Assembly: GCF_019748365.1 (NCBI RefSeq)
Contig: NZ_JAIEPN010000091.1
Span: 1 to 64,000 of the forward strand
Reading direction: 5' to 3'
Source: Novosphingobium sp.
GTDB lineage: Bacteria > Pseudomonadota > Alphaproteobacteria > Sphingomonadales > Sphingomonadaceae
Length of the DNA stretch: 64,000 bases
Part shown: piece by piece, positions 35,003 to 45,214 of the stretch
How positions within the stretch are numbered: position 1 is the first letter of the stretch
How the letters are laid out: the number at the start of each line of letters is the position of its first letter
Made by a program: the position numbers and the translations under genes
The notes under the pieces: generated by a model
What the model was told of the DNA's origin: nothing
The model's database searches: none
Seen by the model: only the letters and a program-made list of their open reading frames with translations

Positions 35003-35016
35003 TTCACTCGATTGAA
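35003..35016. promoter_or_regulatory. LacI-type operator before the raffinose operon
   Basis: TTCACTCGATTGAA, a 14-base palindrome with central CG, the layout typical of LacI-family operators. The dyad extends to TGATTCA-N6-TGAATCA over 35000-35019. A near-copy (TTCAAGCGATTGAA, 49529-49542) precedes the TonB receptor gene. It overlaps the -35 element at 35012-35017, as expected for a repressor site. Confidence 0.6.
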
Positions 35017-35040
35017 TCATTCTGTTTGCTAGGGTAGACG
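35012..35040 (+). promoter_or_regulatory. Candidate promoter of the raffinose operon
   Basis: -35 TTGAAT (35012-35017), a 17-base spacer, then a weak -10 TAGACG (35035-35040), about 40 bases before the transporter start. The -35 lies within the right half of the LacI-type palindrome. Confidence 0.4.
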
Positions 35041-35080
35041 GTCACAAAGGCTCCAATGAGAGTCGTGCGGGAGAGTACCG

Positions 35081-36502
35081 TTGAGCGTGACCCATTCCCA
35101 AGGAAACGAGCGGACCCCGGCCCAGCGCAAGCCGATCCTCCCGCTTCTGCGCGTCATCGAGATGAACCTCGGGTTCCTCGGCCTGCAGTTCAGTTTCGGG
35201 CTGCAACAGGGCAACATGGTGCCGATCTATTCCTGGCTCGGCGCGGATGAGTCGAACCTGCCGATCCTGCAACTGGCGGGACCCATGACAGGCTTGCTGA
35301 TCCAGCCGCTGGTGGGCGCGCTTTCCGACCGGACCAACTCGCGCTTCGGCCGGCGCACGCCCTATTTCCTGATCGGCGCGGTGATGTGCAGCCTTGGTCT
35401 GCTGTTCATGCCGTTTTCCGCCAGCATCCTGATGGCGGCGAGCCTGCTGTGGCTGCTCGACGCCGGCAACAACATCACGATGGAACCCTACCGCGCCTAT
35501 GTGAGCGACCGGCTGGACGAGAGCCAGCACGAGATCGGCTATCTCAGCCAGAGTGCGTTCACTGGCCTTGCGCAGTGCCTGGCGTTCCTTTCGCCTTCGA
35601 TCCTCGTCTACTGGGTGGGGATCGACCGCAATGCGGTGGATGCACACAATATCCCGACGATCACGCATATCTCGTTCATGGTGGGCGCGGTGCTTTCGAT
35701 CACCACGATCCTGTGGTCGATCTGGCGCGTGCCCGAATTGCCGCTGAGCGAGGACGAGAAGGCCCGCATCGCTGCCGCGCCGCGCTCTGCAGGTGCAACG
35801 CTTGGTGAAATCGGCCGCGCCATCGTGGAAATGCCGCAAGCCATGCGCTCGATGGCGTGGATGAGCCTGTTCCAGTGGTACGGCTTCTCGATCTACTGGT
35901 CCTACAGCGCGCTTTCGATCGGGCGGTCGATCTACGATACTGCTGACAAATCGAGCGAGGCGTTTCGCGCAGCCGTGCTGACAACGCAGCAGCTGGGCGC
36001 GTTCTACAACCTCGTCGGCTTTGCGGCGGCGCTGGCCATGGTGCCGATCTCGCGCGCACTCGGTGCTTCGCGCGTGCACATGGCCTGCCTTGCCGCGGGT
36101 GGGATCGGGATGGTCGCGCTTGCCCACGTGGCGAGCACGCCCTCCGCGCCCGGCGCGCTGTTTTCCGCACTGGCGATGCCGGACCTTGGCAGCCACACCC
36201 CGCTGCTGCTCATCGCGGTGACGCTGGGCCTTGCCTGGGCGAGCATCATGGGCAACCCCTACATCATCCTCGCAGGCTCGATCCCACCCGAGCGGACGGG
36301 GGTCTATATGGGCATTTTCAACATGATGATCGTGATCCCGATGCTGCTCAACGGGGTGACGTTCGGCTGGATCTACAACCATGTGCTGGGGGCGGACCCG
36401 CGCAATGCGCTGAGCTTTGCCGGTGCGCTGCTGGTCATGGCCGCAATCACCATGCTGCGCGTGCCCGATCCGCGCAAGGCGGCAGGGCTGGCGCATGCCT
36501 GA
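35081..36502 (+). CDS. MFS sugar transporter, SLC45/sucrose-permease type
   Basis: A protein of 473 residues with about 12 spans. It starts at TTG 35081 with GGGAGA 6 bases upstream. The loop after span 2-3 reads GALSDRTNSRFGRRTPYFL, the RxGRR-type signature of plant and bacterial sucrose/proton symporters (SLC45, Xanthomonas SuxC). Its position at the head of an operon with alpha-galactosidase, GH68 and sugar kinases argues for raffinose or sucrose import across the inner membrane. The LacI-type operator directly upstream implies induction by the sugar. Confidence 0.87.
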   Translation: MSVTHSQGNERTPAQRKPILPLLRVIEMNLGFLGLQFSFGLQQGNMVPIYSWLGADESNLPILQLAGPMTGLLIQPLVGALSDRTNSRFGRRTPYFLIGAVMCSLGLLFMPFSASILMAASLLWLLDAGNNITMEPYRAYVSDRLDESQHEIGYLSQSAFTGLAQCLAFLSPSILVYWVGIDRNAVDAHNIPTITHISFMVGAVLSITTILWSIWRVPELPLSEDEKARIAAAPRSAGATLGEIGRAIVEMPQAMRSMAWMSLFQWYGFSIYWSYSALSIGRSIYDTADKSSEAFRAAVLTTQQLGAFYNLVGFAAALAMVPISRALGASRVHMACLAAGGIGMVALAHVASTPSAPGALFSALAMPDLGSHTPLLLIAVTLGLAWASIMGNPYIILAGSIPPERTGVYMGIFNMMIVIPMLLNGVTFGWIYNHVLGADPRNALSFAGALLVMAAITMLRVPDPRKAAGLAHA

Positions 36503-38558
36503 GCGCGCGCCCCGGATCATCGCCCTGGAAAGCCCGGGATGCAGCGCCGTGTGGGAGCTCCCTCCCGGCGAAGCGCCGCTGTGGCGCTACTGGGGGCCGC
36601 GCCTGCCCGATGGCGCGCGCCCTTCTGCACCTCTGCGCAGTGAACGGCCGGAACCCAGTTTCTCGCTCCATTTCGACCAGCCGCTGACGGTGTTTCCTGG
36701 CTTCGGCATGGGCTGGTTCGGGCAAAGCGCGCTGCTGGCAGATCGCGGCGGGCAGGGCTGGTCGTTTCAGGCGAGCGAATGCGAGGTCGAGCAGCCGGAC
36801 GCGCAGACCGTGCGCTTCGTGCTGCACGATGCAGTGGCCAGGATCGCGGTGACGACGAGCTACACGCTCGATCCCGCGACCGATGTGATGACCGTGCGCA
36901 CCGCGCTTTCCAACGAAGGCGCCGCGCCGCTCCACGTGCACTGGCTGGCCGCCGCCGCACTGCCGTTGCCGGAAGACGCGGCGGAGGTCCATTCGCTCGC
37001 CGGGCGGCACAATTCGGAATTCGTGCCGGTGCGCGATCCCCTCACCCGCAGTATCTGGCGGCGCGAGAACCGGCGCGGGCTGACCTCGCACGATTGCTTC
37101 CCCGGTGCGGTGGCGACCTGCGCGGACGGCAGTGCCTATGGCGCGCAGATCGCGTGGTCGGGCAACCACGTGCAGACGATCGAGTGGATCGACGACGGAC
37201 GCTGGCAGTGGCAGCTCGGCGAATGGCTCGCGCCGGGCGAGGCTATCCTTGCGCCCGGCGCGGTGCTGCAGAGCCCCGAAGTGCTGGCGACCGCCTCCGC
37301 CGAAGGGCCAAACGGCGTGGCGCACGCCTTCCACCGCGGCGTCCGCGCACGGATGACATGGCCGGGCGGCGCGGCTGGCGCGGCCAAGCGCCCGGTGCAT
37401 ATCAACACCTGGGAAGGCTTCTACTTCAAGCACGACGAAGCCGCGCTGATGGATCTGGCGCGGGCAGCGGCGAGCATCGGGATCGAGCGCTTCGTGCTGG
37501 ATGACGGCTGGTTCGGGAAGCGCGACGACGACACCTCCTCGCTCGGCGACTGGACCGTAGACAAGCGCAAGTATCCGCGCGGGCTGGGTCCGCTGGCGAA
37601 GACGGTGACCGACCTTGGCATGGAATTCGGCCTCTGGGTCGAGCCCGAGATGGTCAACCGCAACAGCGAGCTTTATCGTCGCCATCCCGACTGGGCGCTG
37701 CACGTAGATGGTCGCCCGCTGCTCGAGGCGCGCAACCAGCTGGTCCTCGATCTCGCACGGCCCGAAGTCAGCGCCTATCTGTTCGATGCGATCGCGGCGC
37801 TGCTGCGCGAGTTGCCGATCGGCTACCTCAAGTGGGACCACAACCGCGATCTCGTCCATGCCGGAAACGAGCCGCATTACCGCGCGCAAGTGCTGGCGAC
37901 TTATGCTTTGATGGACCGCCTGCGGGCTGCTTTCCCCAATGTGGAGATCGAAGCCTGCGCCGGCGGTGGCGGGCGGATCGATGCGGGGATCATAAAGCGC
38001 ACGCACCGCTTCTGGACCAGCGACTGCATCGACGCGGTCTCGCGCGCGCAGATGCAGCGCGGCTTCCTCCAGTTCATGCCCCCCGAAGTGATGGGCAGCC
38101 ACGTGGGTGCAAGCCCGGCGCATTCGACCGGGCGCTCGCAATCGATGGCCTTCCGCTGCGGCGTTGCGCTGCCGGGGCATTTCGGCGTGGAGCTTGATGC
38201 GCGAAAGCTGGGCGAGACCGAGCGCAAGGAGCTGATGGCCGGGATCGCGCGCTACAAAGCCCTTCGCGAACGCCTGCATCAGGGGCGCGTGTGGATGGGC
38301 GAGGTCGGCGACGGCGTGGTGTGGCAGGCCCATGGCTCTGCCGAGGACATGGTCGTGCTGGTGACCCGCACGCAGCCCACCACGATGCGCCATCAGCCCA
38401 ACCTCAGGCTGCCGATGGCACTGCCCGGACGCACGTATACGATTGCGTCCGAAAAGGGCGAGCTCGCGAGCATGGACGGTGGCTGGCTCAGCCGCGTAGG
38501 CATGGCCGTCCCGCCGCTTCCCGGCGAGGCGGTTCTGGTGCTTGAGGTGCGTTCATGA
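36495..38558 (+). CDS. GH36 alpha-galactosidase
   Basis: The protein has 687 residues from ATG 36495, overlapping the transporter gene by 8 bases. The GH36 catalytic barrel has [31 protein letters not shown], the nucleophile Asp in YLKWDHNRD (about 448) and the acid/base Asp in FWTSDCID (about 510). No signal peptide, so it acts in the cytoplasm on imported sugar, releasing galactose from raffinose, stachyose or melibiose. The length is typical for tetrameric bacterial GH36. galT and galK follow directly and would process the galactose. Confidence 0.94.
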   Translation: MPERAPRIIALESPGCSAVWELPPGEAPLWRYWGPRLPDGARPSAPLRSERPEPSFSLHFDQPLTVFPGFGMGWFGQSALLADRGGQGWSFQASECEVEQPDAQTVRFVLHDAVARIAVTTSYTLDPATDVMTVRTALSNEGAAPLHVHWLAAAALPLPEDAAEVHSLAGRHNSEFVPVRDPLTRSIWRRENRRGLTSHDCFPGAVATCADGSAYGAQIAWSGNHVQTIEWIDDGRWQWQLGEWLAPGEAILAPGAVLQSPEVLATASAEGPNGVAHAFHRGVRARMTWPGGAAGAAKRPVHINTWEGFYFKHDEAALMDLARAAASIGIERFVLDDGWFGKRDDDTSSLGDWTVDKRKYPRGLGPLAKTVTDLGMEFGLWVEPEMVNRNSELYRRHPDWALHVDGRPLLEARNQLVLDLARPEVSAYLFDAIAALLRELPIGYLKWDHNRDLVHAGNEPHYRAQVLATYALMDRLRAAFPNVEIEACAGGGGRIDAGIIKRTHRFWTSDCIDAVSRAQMQRGFLQFMPPEVMGSHVGASPAHSTGRSQSMAFRCGVALPGHFGVELDARKLGETERKELMAGIARYKALRERLHQGRVWMGEVGDGVVWQAHGSAEDMVVLVTRTQPTTMRHQPNLRLPMALPGRTYTIASEKGELASMDGGWLSRVGMAVPPLPGEAVLVLEVRS

Positions 38559-39589
38559 GTTTCGATCCGGCCGAACATCCCCATCGGCGTTACGACCCGT
38601 TGAGCGACACCTGGCTGCTCGTCTCCCCGCACCGCGCCAAACGGCCGTGGCAGGGGGCGGAGGAAGTGCCGGATACGACCCGCCCGCCCGCGCACGATCC
38701 CGGTTGCTATCTCTGCGCCGGCAACACGCGGGTGAACGGGGAGCGCAATCCGGACTACACCGGGCCTTACGTGTTCCGGAACGATTTCGCGGCGCTGCTG
38801 CCCGATACCCCTGCGCCCGACATGGGCAGCGGGCTGTTCCGCGCCGAGCAGGCGACGGGCGAGGCAAGGGTGATCTGCTTTTCGCCCGACCATGGCCGCA
38901 CCCTGCCCGAGCTTTCGGATGACGAGCGCCGCGCGGTGATCGATTGCTGGTGCACCGAGGCGGCGGACCTTGGACAGCGCTACAGCGTGGTTTCGATCTT
39001 CGAGAACAAGGGCGCGATGATGGGCTGCTCCAACCCGCATCCGCACGGGCAGGTCTGGGCGACAAGCCATGTGCCGCAACTGATCGCGACCGAGGACCGC
39101 ACCCAGGCGGCCTGGCTGGCGAACACGGGCCGGCCGATGCTGGCCGAACTGGTCGATGCAGAAGCCGATGGCCCGCGCGTGGTCTGCGCGAGCGAGCACT
39201 GGCTCGCCATCGTCCCGTTCTGGGCGGTCTGGCCGTTCGAGACGCTGCTGCTGCCGCGTTTCGATGTGGCGCGGCTGCCGGACCTTTCAGCCGATCAGCG
39301 CGCCGATCTGGCGGGTATCCTTGGCGATCTCACCACGCGCTATGACAACCTGTTCCAGTGCTCCTTCCCCTATTCGATGGGATGGCATGGCGCGCCGTTC
39401 GGGCAGGAGCCGAGCGCGCACTGGCGCCTTCACGCGCATTTCTATCCGCCGTTGCTGCGCTCGGCCTCCGTGCGCAAGTTCATGGCGGGGTTCGAGATTC
39501 TGGCAGAAACGCAGCGCGACCTGACCGCCGAGCAAGCTGCGGAACGGCTGCGCGCCTGTGGCGGTGCACATTTCCGGAGCGGCACATGA
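38555..39589 (+). CDS. galT: Galactose-1-phosphate uridylyltransferase
   Basis: The protein has 344 residues, the standard GalT size. The active-site HPH triad is in [11 protein letters not shown] (about 161-164), with the nucleophilic histidine second. A zinc-type CxxC is present as [11 protein letters not shown] near the N-terminus. It transfers UMP from UDP-glucose to galactose 1-phosphate in the Leloir pathway. ATGA overlaps couple it to the alpha-galactosidase and to galK. galE, needed to complete the pathway, is not in the window. Confidence 0.96.
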   Translation: MSFDPAEHPHRRYDPLSDTWLLVSPHRAKRPWQGAEEVPDTTRPPAHDPGCYLCAGNTRVNGERNPDYTGPYVFRNDFAALLPDTPAPDMGSGLFRAEQATGEARVICFSPDHGRTLPELSDDERRAVIDCWCTEAADLGQRYSVVSIFENKGAMMGCSNPHPHGQVWATSHVPQLIATEDRTQAAWLANTGRPMLAELVDAEADGPRVVCASEHWLAIVPFWAVWPFETLLLPRFDVARLPDLSADQRADLAGILGDLTTRYDNLFQCSFPYSMGWHGAPFGQEPSAHWRLHAHFYPPLLRSASVRKFMAGFEILAETQRDLTAEQAAERLRACGGAHFRSGT

Positions 39590-40722
39590 ACCTGGCGATG
39601 GCAGACCCGGCGACCGATCTGTTCGGGGCACCGCCCGCGCTGGTGGTACGCGCACCGGGGCGGGTGAACCTGATTGGCGAGCACACCGACTACAACGACG
39701 GCTTCGTGCTGCCGGTGGCAATCAGCGTCGAGACCCGAGTCGCCGCAAGACCGCGCGGCGACCGGCGCATCCGTGTGATCGCCAGCGACTTCGGCAGCGC
39801 CGTGGCCGAGTGGGAGCTCGATGCCCCCTATGCAGCCAACCCTTCCGCGCCCTGGGCCGACTATATCCGCGGCATGACTTGCGCGATGATCGCGCGCGGC
39901 CACCAGCTGATCGGCGCAGACCTTGCCGTGAGCGGAACGGTGCCCAAGGGCGCCGGGCTGTCCTCCTCGGCCTCGCTGATGGTCGGCATCGGCCGGGCAT
40001 TGGCCGAACTGGCGGAGCTCGCCATCGCGCCGGCCGAAATCGCGCTGATGGCACAGGCCGGCGAGTGCGACCATGTCGGCATGCGCTGCGGGATCATGGA
40101 CCAGCTGGCGTCTGCCTGCGGGGTCAAGGACCACGCGCTGATGATCGATTGCCGCTCGCTCGCGGTGCGCCCGGTCGCGCTGCCGGAGGGCGTCGCGATC
40201 CTCATCGTGCATTCGGGGGTCGAGCGTGGGCTGGTCGAAGGCGCCTACAACGAGCGCCGCGCGCAGTGCGAGGCGGCTGCCGCTGCTGTGGGGGTTTCGG
40301 CCTTGCGCGATGCCGATATGGCGATGCTGGAAGGCGCCGGGCTCGACCCGCTGACCCTTGCCCGCGCACGCCATGTGGTGACCGAAAACGCGCGGGTTCT
40401 CGCCGCAGCGGAAGCGCTTGAAGCCGGGGATCTGGTGGCGATGGGCGCGCTGATGGCCGCGTCGCACAGCTCGATGCGCGACGACTTCGAGATCACCGTG
40501 CCGCGCATCGATGCGCTGGTAGCCGAATTGCGCGCGCTGATCGGCCCAGAAGGCGGTGCGCGGATGACCGGCGGCGGCTTTGGCGGCGCGGTCGTCGCGC
40601 TGTGCCGTGCGGACCGCGCCGATGCGGTGCTGGCAGGCCTCACCTACCGCAAGCCTGATGGCGGGGCACCGCTGGTGCTGCGCGAAACCGCCTGTGACGG
40701 GGCCAACCTCGTCATGAGATAA
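39586..40722 (+). CDS. galK: Galactokinase
   Basis: The protein has 378 residues from ATG 39586 (ATGA overlap with galT). The galactokinase signature [19 protein letters not shown] is near residue 25, the GHMP ATP loop is [16 protein letters not shown] near 125, and the third motif is [13 protein letters not shown] near the C-terminus. It phosphorylates galactose released by the GH36 enzyme. The longer upstream frame overlaps galT and is not used. Confidence 0.96.
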   Translation: MNLAMADPATDLFGAPPALVVRAPGRVNLIGEHTDYNDGFVLPVAISVETRVAARPRGDRRIRVIASDFGSAVAEWELDAPYAANPSAPWADYIRGMTCAMIARGHQLIGADLAVSGTVPKGAGLSSSASLMVGIGRALAELAELAIAPAEIALMAQAGECDHVGMRCGIMDQLASACGVKDHALMIDCRSLAVRPVALPEGVAILIVHSGVERGLVEGAYNERRAQCEAAAAAVGVSALRDADMAMLEGAGLDPLTLARARHVVTENARVLAAAEALEAGDLVAMGALMAASHSSMRDDFEITVPRIDALVAELRALIGPEGGARMTGGGFGGAVVALCRADRADAVLAGLTYRKPDGGAPLVLRETACDGANLVMR

Positions 40723-40760
40723 GTCCCGCGTCTGTCCCTTTTCGGTGGCTGCCGCTCAAT

Positions 40761-40774
40761 TCCAATCGATTGTT
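40761..40774. promoter_or_regulatory. Possible weaker LacI-type site before the GH68 gene
   Basis: TCCAATCGATTGTT shares the CGATTG core with the operators at 35003 and 49529, and contains the perfect palindrome CAATCGATTG. It sits in the 68-base galK-GH68 gap. The outer TTCA/TGAA positions are only partly kept. Confidence 0.3.
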
Positions 40775-40790
40775 TCAGGATACCTGCTTG

Positions 40791-41930
40791 ATGTCCGTAC
40801 TGACTTCCCCGACCACGCACTGGACTGGCGAGCACCTTCGCGCGCTGCGACAGGAGCCGTGCCACCAGATCCCGCTGGTCGATGGCAAGACCTTGCGCCA
40901 CCCGCTGCCAGGCCTCGACTTGTGGGACCTCTGGCCGCTGCAGCTGGCGGACGGCAGCACGGCCGTGGTCGATGGCTGGACGCTGTGGTTCGTGCTCTCG
41001 GCCCCGGCGGGCGAGGACCCCGAGGCGCGGCACGATATTGTCCGCATCCGCCTGATGGCCGCACGCGGGGACGAATGGCGCGACCACGGCAATGCCCTGC
41101 CGGGCGACCTCAATCCCGGCAGCCGCGAGTGGGCCGGCTCGGCGCTTTATGATCCCGAAACCGCCGCGGTTACCCTCTACTGGACCGCATCGGGGCTGCG
41201 CGGGGAAATGCCGCGCACTTTCACCCAGCGCATGTTCGAGACGACGGGCACCCTGTCCGGCGACGCCGGCGGCTTCACGGTGGAAGACTGGAGCACCCCG
41301 CGCGAAATCGCCGGCGGGCCGATACCGCACTATGTGCTGGTGACCGCCTCCGAAGGCGTGCCGGGCATGATCAAGGGCTTCCGCGATCCGGCGCATTTCC
41401 GCGATCCCGCTGATGGCGCGGACTATCTGCTGTTCACCGGATCACTCAAGGGTTCGGCGAGCCCGTGGAACGGCTGCATCGGCCTGCTGAAGCGCGAGGG
41501 TGACAGCTGGGCGGTGCTGCCGCCACTGCTGAGCGCCGACGGGCTGAACAACGAGCAGGAGCGGCCGCATATCGTCTTCCACGCTGGACGCTACTACCTG
41601 TTCTGGTCGACCCAGCGGAAGGTCTTTGCGGCGGGCGAACCCAATGGTCCGAACGGGCTTTACGGCATGGTCGCCGAGAGCATGGGAGGCCCCTGGCTGC
41701 CTCTCAACGGGAGCGGGCTGGTCGCAGGCAATCCGCCCGAAGCGCCGGTGCAGACTTATAGCTGGTGGGTCACGCATGAACTCACCGTGCACGGTTTCGT
41801 CGATTATCCCAATTCGCTGAAGGGCAATGACCATGGCGATGCGGCATGGCGGCGGGCCCATTTCGCTGGCGTGCCGGCCCCGGTGTTCCGGCTGGTTCTC
41901 GACGGGACCCGCGCGGAAGTCGCAGCATGA
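40791..41930 (+). CDS. GH68 levansucrase/beta-fructofuranosidase family enzyme
   Basis: The protein has 379 residues. The GH68 five-bladed-propeller landmarks are present: nucleophile Asp46 in LWDLWPLQ, the transition-state Asp in GFRDPAHF (about 199), and the acid/base Glu in NNEQERPHIV (about 256). No signal peptide is visible; Zymomonas GH68 enzymes also lack one but are secreted, so location is uncertain. In this operon the simplest role is hydrolysis of sucrose left after alpha-galactosidase action, giving glucose and fructose; levan synthesis is the alternative. ATG 40791 fits the family N-terminus. Confidence 0.9.
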   Translation: MSVLTSPTTHWTGEHLRALRQEPCHQIPLVDGKTLRHPLPGLDLWDLWPLQLADGSTAVVDGWTLWFVLSAPAGEDPEARHDIVRIRLMAARGDEWRDHGNALPGDLNPGSREWAGSALYDPETAAVTLYWTASGLRGEMPRTFTQRMFETTGTLSGDAGGFTVEDWSTPREIAGGPIPHYVLVTASEGVPGMIKGFRDPAHFRDPADGADYLLFTGSLKGSASPWNGCIGLLKREGDSWAVLPPLLSADGLNNEQERPHIVFHAGRYYLFWSTQRKVFAAGEPNGPNGLYGMVAESMGGPWLPLNGSGLVAGNPPEAPVQTYSWWVTHELTVHGFVDYPNSLKGNDHGDAAWRRAHFAGVPAPVFRLVLDGTRAEVAA

Positions 41931-42799
41931 GCGCGGGCCGTTACGGCCTGATCGAGGCGGGCGGCACCAAGTTTGTGCTGGGCGTGGCCGATGCAGACCG
42001 CACCATCCATGCGCGGGAGCGGATCCCCACGACCACCCCGCTGGAAACGCTGGGCGCGGCAGTAGAATGGTTTGCAGCGCAGGGCGCGGACTACGCCGCC
42101 TTCGGCATCGCCTCGTTCGGACCGCTTGATCTGGACCCCGCTTCCGCCAGCTTCGGCTGCGTGCGCCCGACGCCCAAGCCGCATTGGAGCGGAGCGAGCC
42201 TGATCGAGCCCTTCAGCACGCGCTTCGGGGTGCCAGTGGCGATCGATACCGATGTGAACGGCGCGGCCTTGTCAGAGGCGCTGTGGGGCGCGGGAGCCGG
42301 ATTGGGCTCGGTGCTCTATCTCACCATCGGCACCGGAATCGGCGGCGGCTTTTGCAGCGACGGACACTTGCTGCGCGGGCTTTCGCACCCGGAAATGGGC
42401 CATATCCGCATGCCGCGCCATCCGGAGGATCCGGACTTTGCCGGGACCTGCCCGTTCCATGGCGATTGCCTCGAAGGTCTTGCCTGCGGGCCGGCAGTGA
42501 TTGCGCGCTGGGGCAAGTCGCTTTCGGAGTTGCCTGAGGGTCACCCCGGCAAGCGCATCATCGCTTGGTACATCGGCCGCGCGCTGGCGACCTTCCAGAC
42601 GGTGATGGAGCCGGCCCGCATCGTGCTGGGCGGCGGCGTGACGGCGACGGAGGGGCTGCTCGACCTGATCCGCGCCGAAGCACTGGCGGCGAACGGTGGC
42701 TACACCGTGGGCAAGATCGACGAACTGATCGTCCCGCCGGGTCTGGGCGACAACGCCGGTCTGCTGGGCGCTCTCGCCCTGGCGTTTGCGCTCAGGTAG
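41927..42799 (+). CDS. ROK-family fructokinase
   Basis: The protein has 290 residues from ATG 41927 (ATGA overlap with GH68). The ATP phosphate loop is LIEAGGTKFVLGV. The sugar site is around DTDVNGAALSEALWGAG and YLTIGTGIGGG, and the ROK zinc motif is GTCPFHGDCLEGLACGPA, preceded by PEMGHIRM. The variant EAGGTK in place of DxGGTK is common in ROK fructokinases. It would phosphorylate fructose from the GH68 reaction. Its 3' end overlaps the facing lacI-type gene by 8 bases. Confidence 0.92.
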   Translation: MSAGRYGLIEAGGTKFVLGVADADRTIHARERIPTTTPLETLGAAVEWFAAQGADYAAFGIASFGPLDLDPASASFGCVRPTPKPHWSGASLIEPFSTRFGVPVAIDTDVNGAALSEALWGAGAGLGSVLYLTIGTGIGGGFCSDGHLLRGLSHPEMGHIRMPRHPEDPDFAGTCPFHGDCLEGLACGPAVIARWGKSLSELPEGHPGKRIIAWYIGRALATFQTVMEPARIVLGGGVTATEGLLDLIRAEALAANGGYTVGKIDELIVPPGLGDNAGLLGALALAFALR

Positions 42800-43790
42800 A
42801 TTCGCGGACCAGCAGGCGCGGCTGGAGAATGACCGAGTGGATCTCCTCCCCCGCTATGCGCTGGATCACGCTGGTGACGAGGTTCTCGGCGCCCTGTTCC
42901 AGATCCTGCGCGATCGTGGTGAGCGGCGGCATCGTGTGTTCGCCCAGCGGAAGACCATCGTAGCCGATCACCTTGACATCACCGGGCACCGCAAGGCCCT
43001 GTTCCGCCAGCACGCGCATGGCGGTGACGGCGATGACGTCGGAGGCGGCGACCACGCCATCGGGCCGATTGGTCCTGGTGCGGAAATACTTGCCGATCTC
43101 TCCCTGCGCGGCATCCGCCACGAGGTGCGTCGGCACCACGCTGAACTGGGCACCGGCGCGCTCGACCACTGAGCGGCAGCCTTCAAGCCGCTGCCCGATC
43201 TCGATCGCGCGGGCATCGCCGAAGAATACGATGTTGCGGCAGCCGCGCTCCAGCAGGTGCTGCCCGGCCAGCGCGCCGCCGCGGAAATTGTCCGAACCCA
43301 CCGAGCAATGCGCCTGCCCCGCAATATGCGAGCCCCAGACCACGAGCGGGCGGTAAAGTTCGGCCACCCGGTCGAGCACGACGGACTGGTCCGACTGGCC
43401 GATCACGATGATCCCGTCCGACTGGCCTGAGCGTGCCAGCTTGAGCAGCCAGTCCTCGTCCGTCGGCACGACGCGCGAGAGGAGGAGGCTGTAGCCGCGG
43501 TTCGTCAGCTTGTCCGCCAGCAGGCCCAGCATCGTGATGAAGAACGGGTCGGAGATGTTCTGCCGCACTTCGTGGCCCAAGGGGATGACCACGCCGATCG
43601 TGTTCGTCTTGCGCATGCGCAAGTTGCGCGCGGTGGCATTGGGCGTGAAGCCATGCTTGCGCGCCAGCGCCACAATCATGTCGCGCGTGGCGGGGGTGAC
43701 AAGGTTCGAGCCCGACAGCGCGCGCGAGACCGTGCCGCTGGTGACACCGGCGATCTCGGCGAGTTCCTTGAGGGTCTTGGGGCCGGTCAT
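42792..43790 (-). CDS. LacI-family transcriptional repressor
   Basis: The protein has 332 residues. The N-terminal helix-turn-helix is TLKELAEIAGVTSGTVSRAL with the hinge-helix region ATARNLRMRKTNTIGVV. A periplasmic-binding-type effector domain follows (GIIVIGQSD, VVAASDVIAVTAMRVLA, VIGYDGLPLGEHTMPPL). It lies downstream of the TonB-halogenase-oxygenase genes on the same strand and converges on the raffinose operon, placing the repressor between the two arms it probably controls. The matching CG-centred palindromes before each arm are the likely operators. Confidence 0.92.
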   Translation of the reverse strand: MTGPKTLKELAEIAGVTSGTVSRALSGSNLVTPATRDMIVALARKHGFTPNATARNLRMRKTNTIGVVIPLGHEVRQNISDPFFITMLGLLADKLTNRGYSLLLSRVVPTDEDWLLKLARSGQSDGIIVIGQSDQSVVLDRVAELYRPLVVWGSHIAGQAHCSVGSDNFRGGALAGQHLLERGCRNIVFFGDARAIEIGQRLEGCRSVVERAGAQFSVVPTHLVADAAQGEIGKYFRTRTNRPDGVVAASDVIAVTAMRVLAEQGLAVPGDVKVIGYDGLPLGEHTMPPLTTIAQDLEQGAENLVTSVIQRIAGEEIHSVILQPRLLVREST

Positions 43791-43798
43791 TTCTGGCC

Positions 43799-43833
43799 AG
43801 TCATGTCTGGAGCATCATGGCAAAGTCATGTCT
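43799..43833. repeat. Direct repeat AGTCATGTCT, two copies 25 bases apart
   Basis: Copies at 43799-43808 and 43824-43833 fill the 43-base gap between the oxygenase gene and the repressor gene. They could be a duplicated leader or a binding site; nothing else in the gap explains them. Confidence 0.4.
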
Positions 43834-45210
43834 TCAGGCGGAGGTCGGAACGACATCGAAGGCGATGTTGAGCCGTTCACCCGCTGCGAATGGATAAGTG
43901 CCATGCCACAGGATGGAGGGGAAGACCACTAGGTGCCCAGCCCGGGCAGGTATTACTACATAGGGTGGGAGCTTAACACCAAGCTCGGGCGGCGGCGCAC
44001 CAAGCTGCAGCGCACCGGCGGGCGCGGGGCCCGGATCATCGGGTAGCGCGACATAGAGCACCGCCGAAAGCCAGCCGACCGGGTGGCTGTGCGTTACATT
44101 GAAGCCCCCCGCCCCGAGCCGCACCGACCAGCTGCCGGAAATCTGCAAACCCCCGCGCGGACGGCCCAGAACCGGATGGTGCGGATCGGGCGGCGGCAAC
44201 GTGCGCACGAAATCGCGCAGCGCTTCCATCAGCCGCGCGCGGACGGTGCCGAGCAGCGGCTCATGACGCAGCAGGATCGAGCGATCCGTCTGCGTGCCAT
44301 GGCGCACCGATTGTTCGGCATAGGGCAGCGAGGCGGTGTGCAGGCGGCGCAGCAGCGCGGCGAGATCGGCAAGCTCTGTGGCGGAAAGGCCGGGATCGAG
44401 AAGGCCGTGAAGCACCGGATCGCCGTCCAGCCAGGCCGCGCGCGGATCGCCGAGCAGGCGCCACGCGGTGGAGAGATAGGGCCAGACCTGACCGGCCAGC
44501 CGCGTGCCGGTGAGCGGCAGGGCGAGATCGCGCGCCCGCGCAGGATCGCCAGCGCGCAAGGCGGTCCGGATACGGCAGAGCACGAGGAATTCGTCGTCGG
44601 CGCCGGTCAGTGCAGCGAGGCGCCTCTGCGCTTCGGCGAGGGCACCAGTTTCGCTGGCGAGAAACGCGCGGGCGACGGCGAGCGCTCGGGTCTCGCCAAG
44701 TTGGCGGGCGGCTTCATCGAGGATGCGCTGCGCGGCAGGCCAATCGCGCTGCTGGGCGCGCAAGGTGAACCAGCCGAGCCAGAGGCCCTGATTGCGCGGT
44801 TGGCTCCGGACTGCCACTGCAAAGCCAGCATCGTACAAGTCCGCATCGCCATGGCTGTAGCGCAGGCTGGCCAGCACGCGCTGGCCGTCGAGCCAATCGG
44901 GCCTTGCCGCAAGCGCGCGGACGAGCACGGCTTCCGCCTCGCCCGGCTGACCCTCCGAAGCGAGTGCCAGCGCGTGGTTCCTCAGCACATCGGGATTTTC
45001 GGGCCAGAGCCGCACGGCCCGTTCAAACAAGGCGGCCGCCGGGTAGCCCAGTTCATACGCCGATTGCGCGCGCAGGAAGGCGGTGAGCGGATCGTCAGGG
45101 GCAAGCCGCGCGGCTTCGTTGATCGCCTTGTCCGCGCCCGCCATGTCCTGCACGGCGCGTGCGGCACGGGCGCGTTCGCGCCAGACTTCGGCTTCGAGCT
45201 GCTCCGACAC
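43834..45210 (-). CDS. TPR-repeat protein with C-terminal 2OG-Fe(II) oxygenase domain
   Basis: The protein has 458 residues from GTG 45210, four bases after the halogenase stop; the start is uncertain because no clear Shine-Dalgarno sequence is visible and the frame opens earlier. Residues 1-270 are helical repeats of TPR type (AARLAPDDPLTAFLRAQSAY, FERAVRLWPENPDVLRNHAL). The C-terminal 110 residues match putative 2OG-Fe(II) oxygenases: GGFNVTHSHPVGWLSAVLYV, then GHLVVFPSILWHGTYPF and ERLNIAFDV, with His ligands and the Arg for 2-oxoglutarate. It probably hydroxylates a protein or small molecule; the target is unknown. Confidence 0.75.
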   Translation of the reverse strand: MSEQLEAEVWRERARAARAVQDMAGADKAINEAARLAPDDPLTAFLRAQSAYELGYPAAALFERAVRLWPENPDVLRNHALALASEGQPGEAEAVLVRALAARPDWLDGQRVLASLRYSHGDADLYDAGFAVAVRSQPRNQGLWLGWFTLRAQQRDWPAAQRILDEAARQLGETRALAVARAFLASETGALAEAQRRLAALTGADDEFLVLCRIRTALRAGDPARARDLALPLTGTRLAGQVWPYLSTAWRLLGDPRAAWLDGDPVLHGLLDPGLSATELADLAALLRRLHTASLPYAEQSVRHGTQTDRSILLRHEPLLGTVRARLMEALRDFVRTLPPPDPHHPVLGRPRGGLQISGSWSVRLGAGGFNVTHSHPVGWLSAVLYVALPDDPGPAPAGALQLGAPPPELGVKLPPYVVIPARAGHLVVFPSILWHGTYPFAAGERLNIAFDVVPTSA

Positions 45211-45214
45211 GCGC

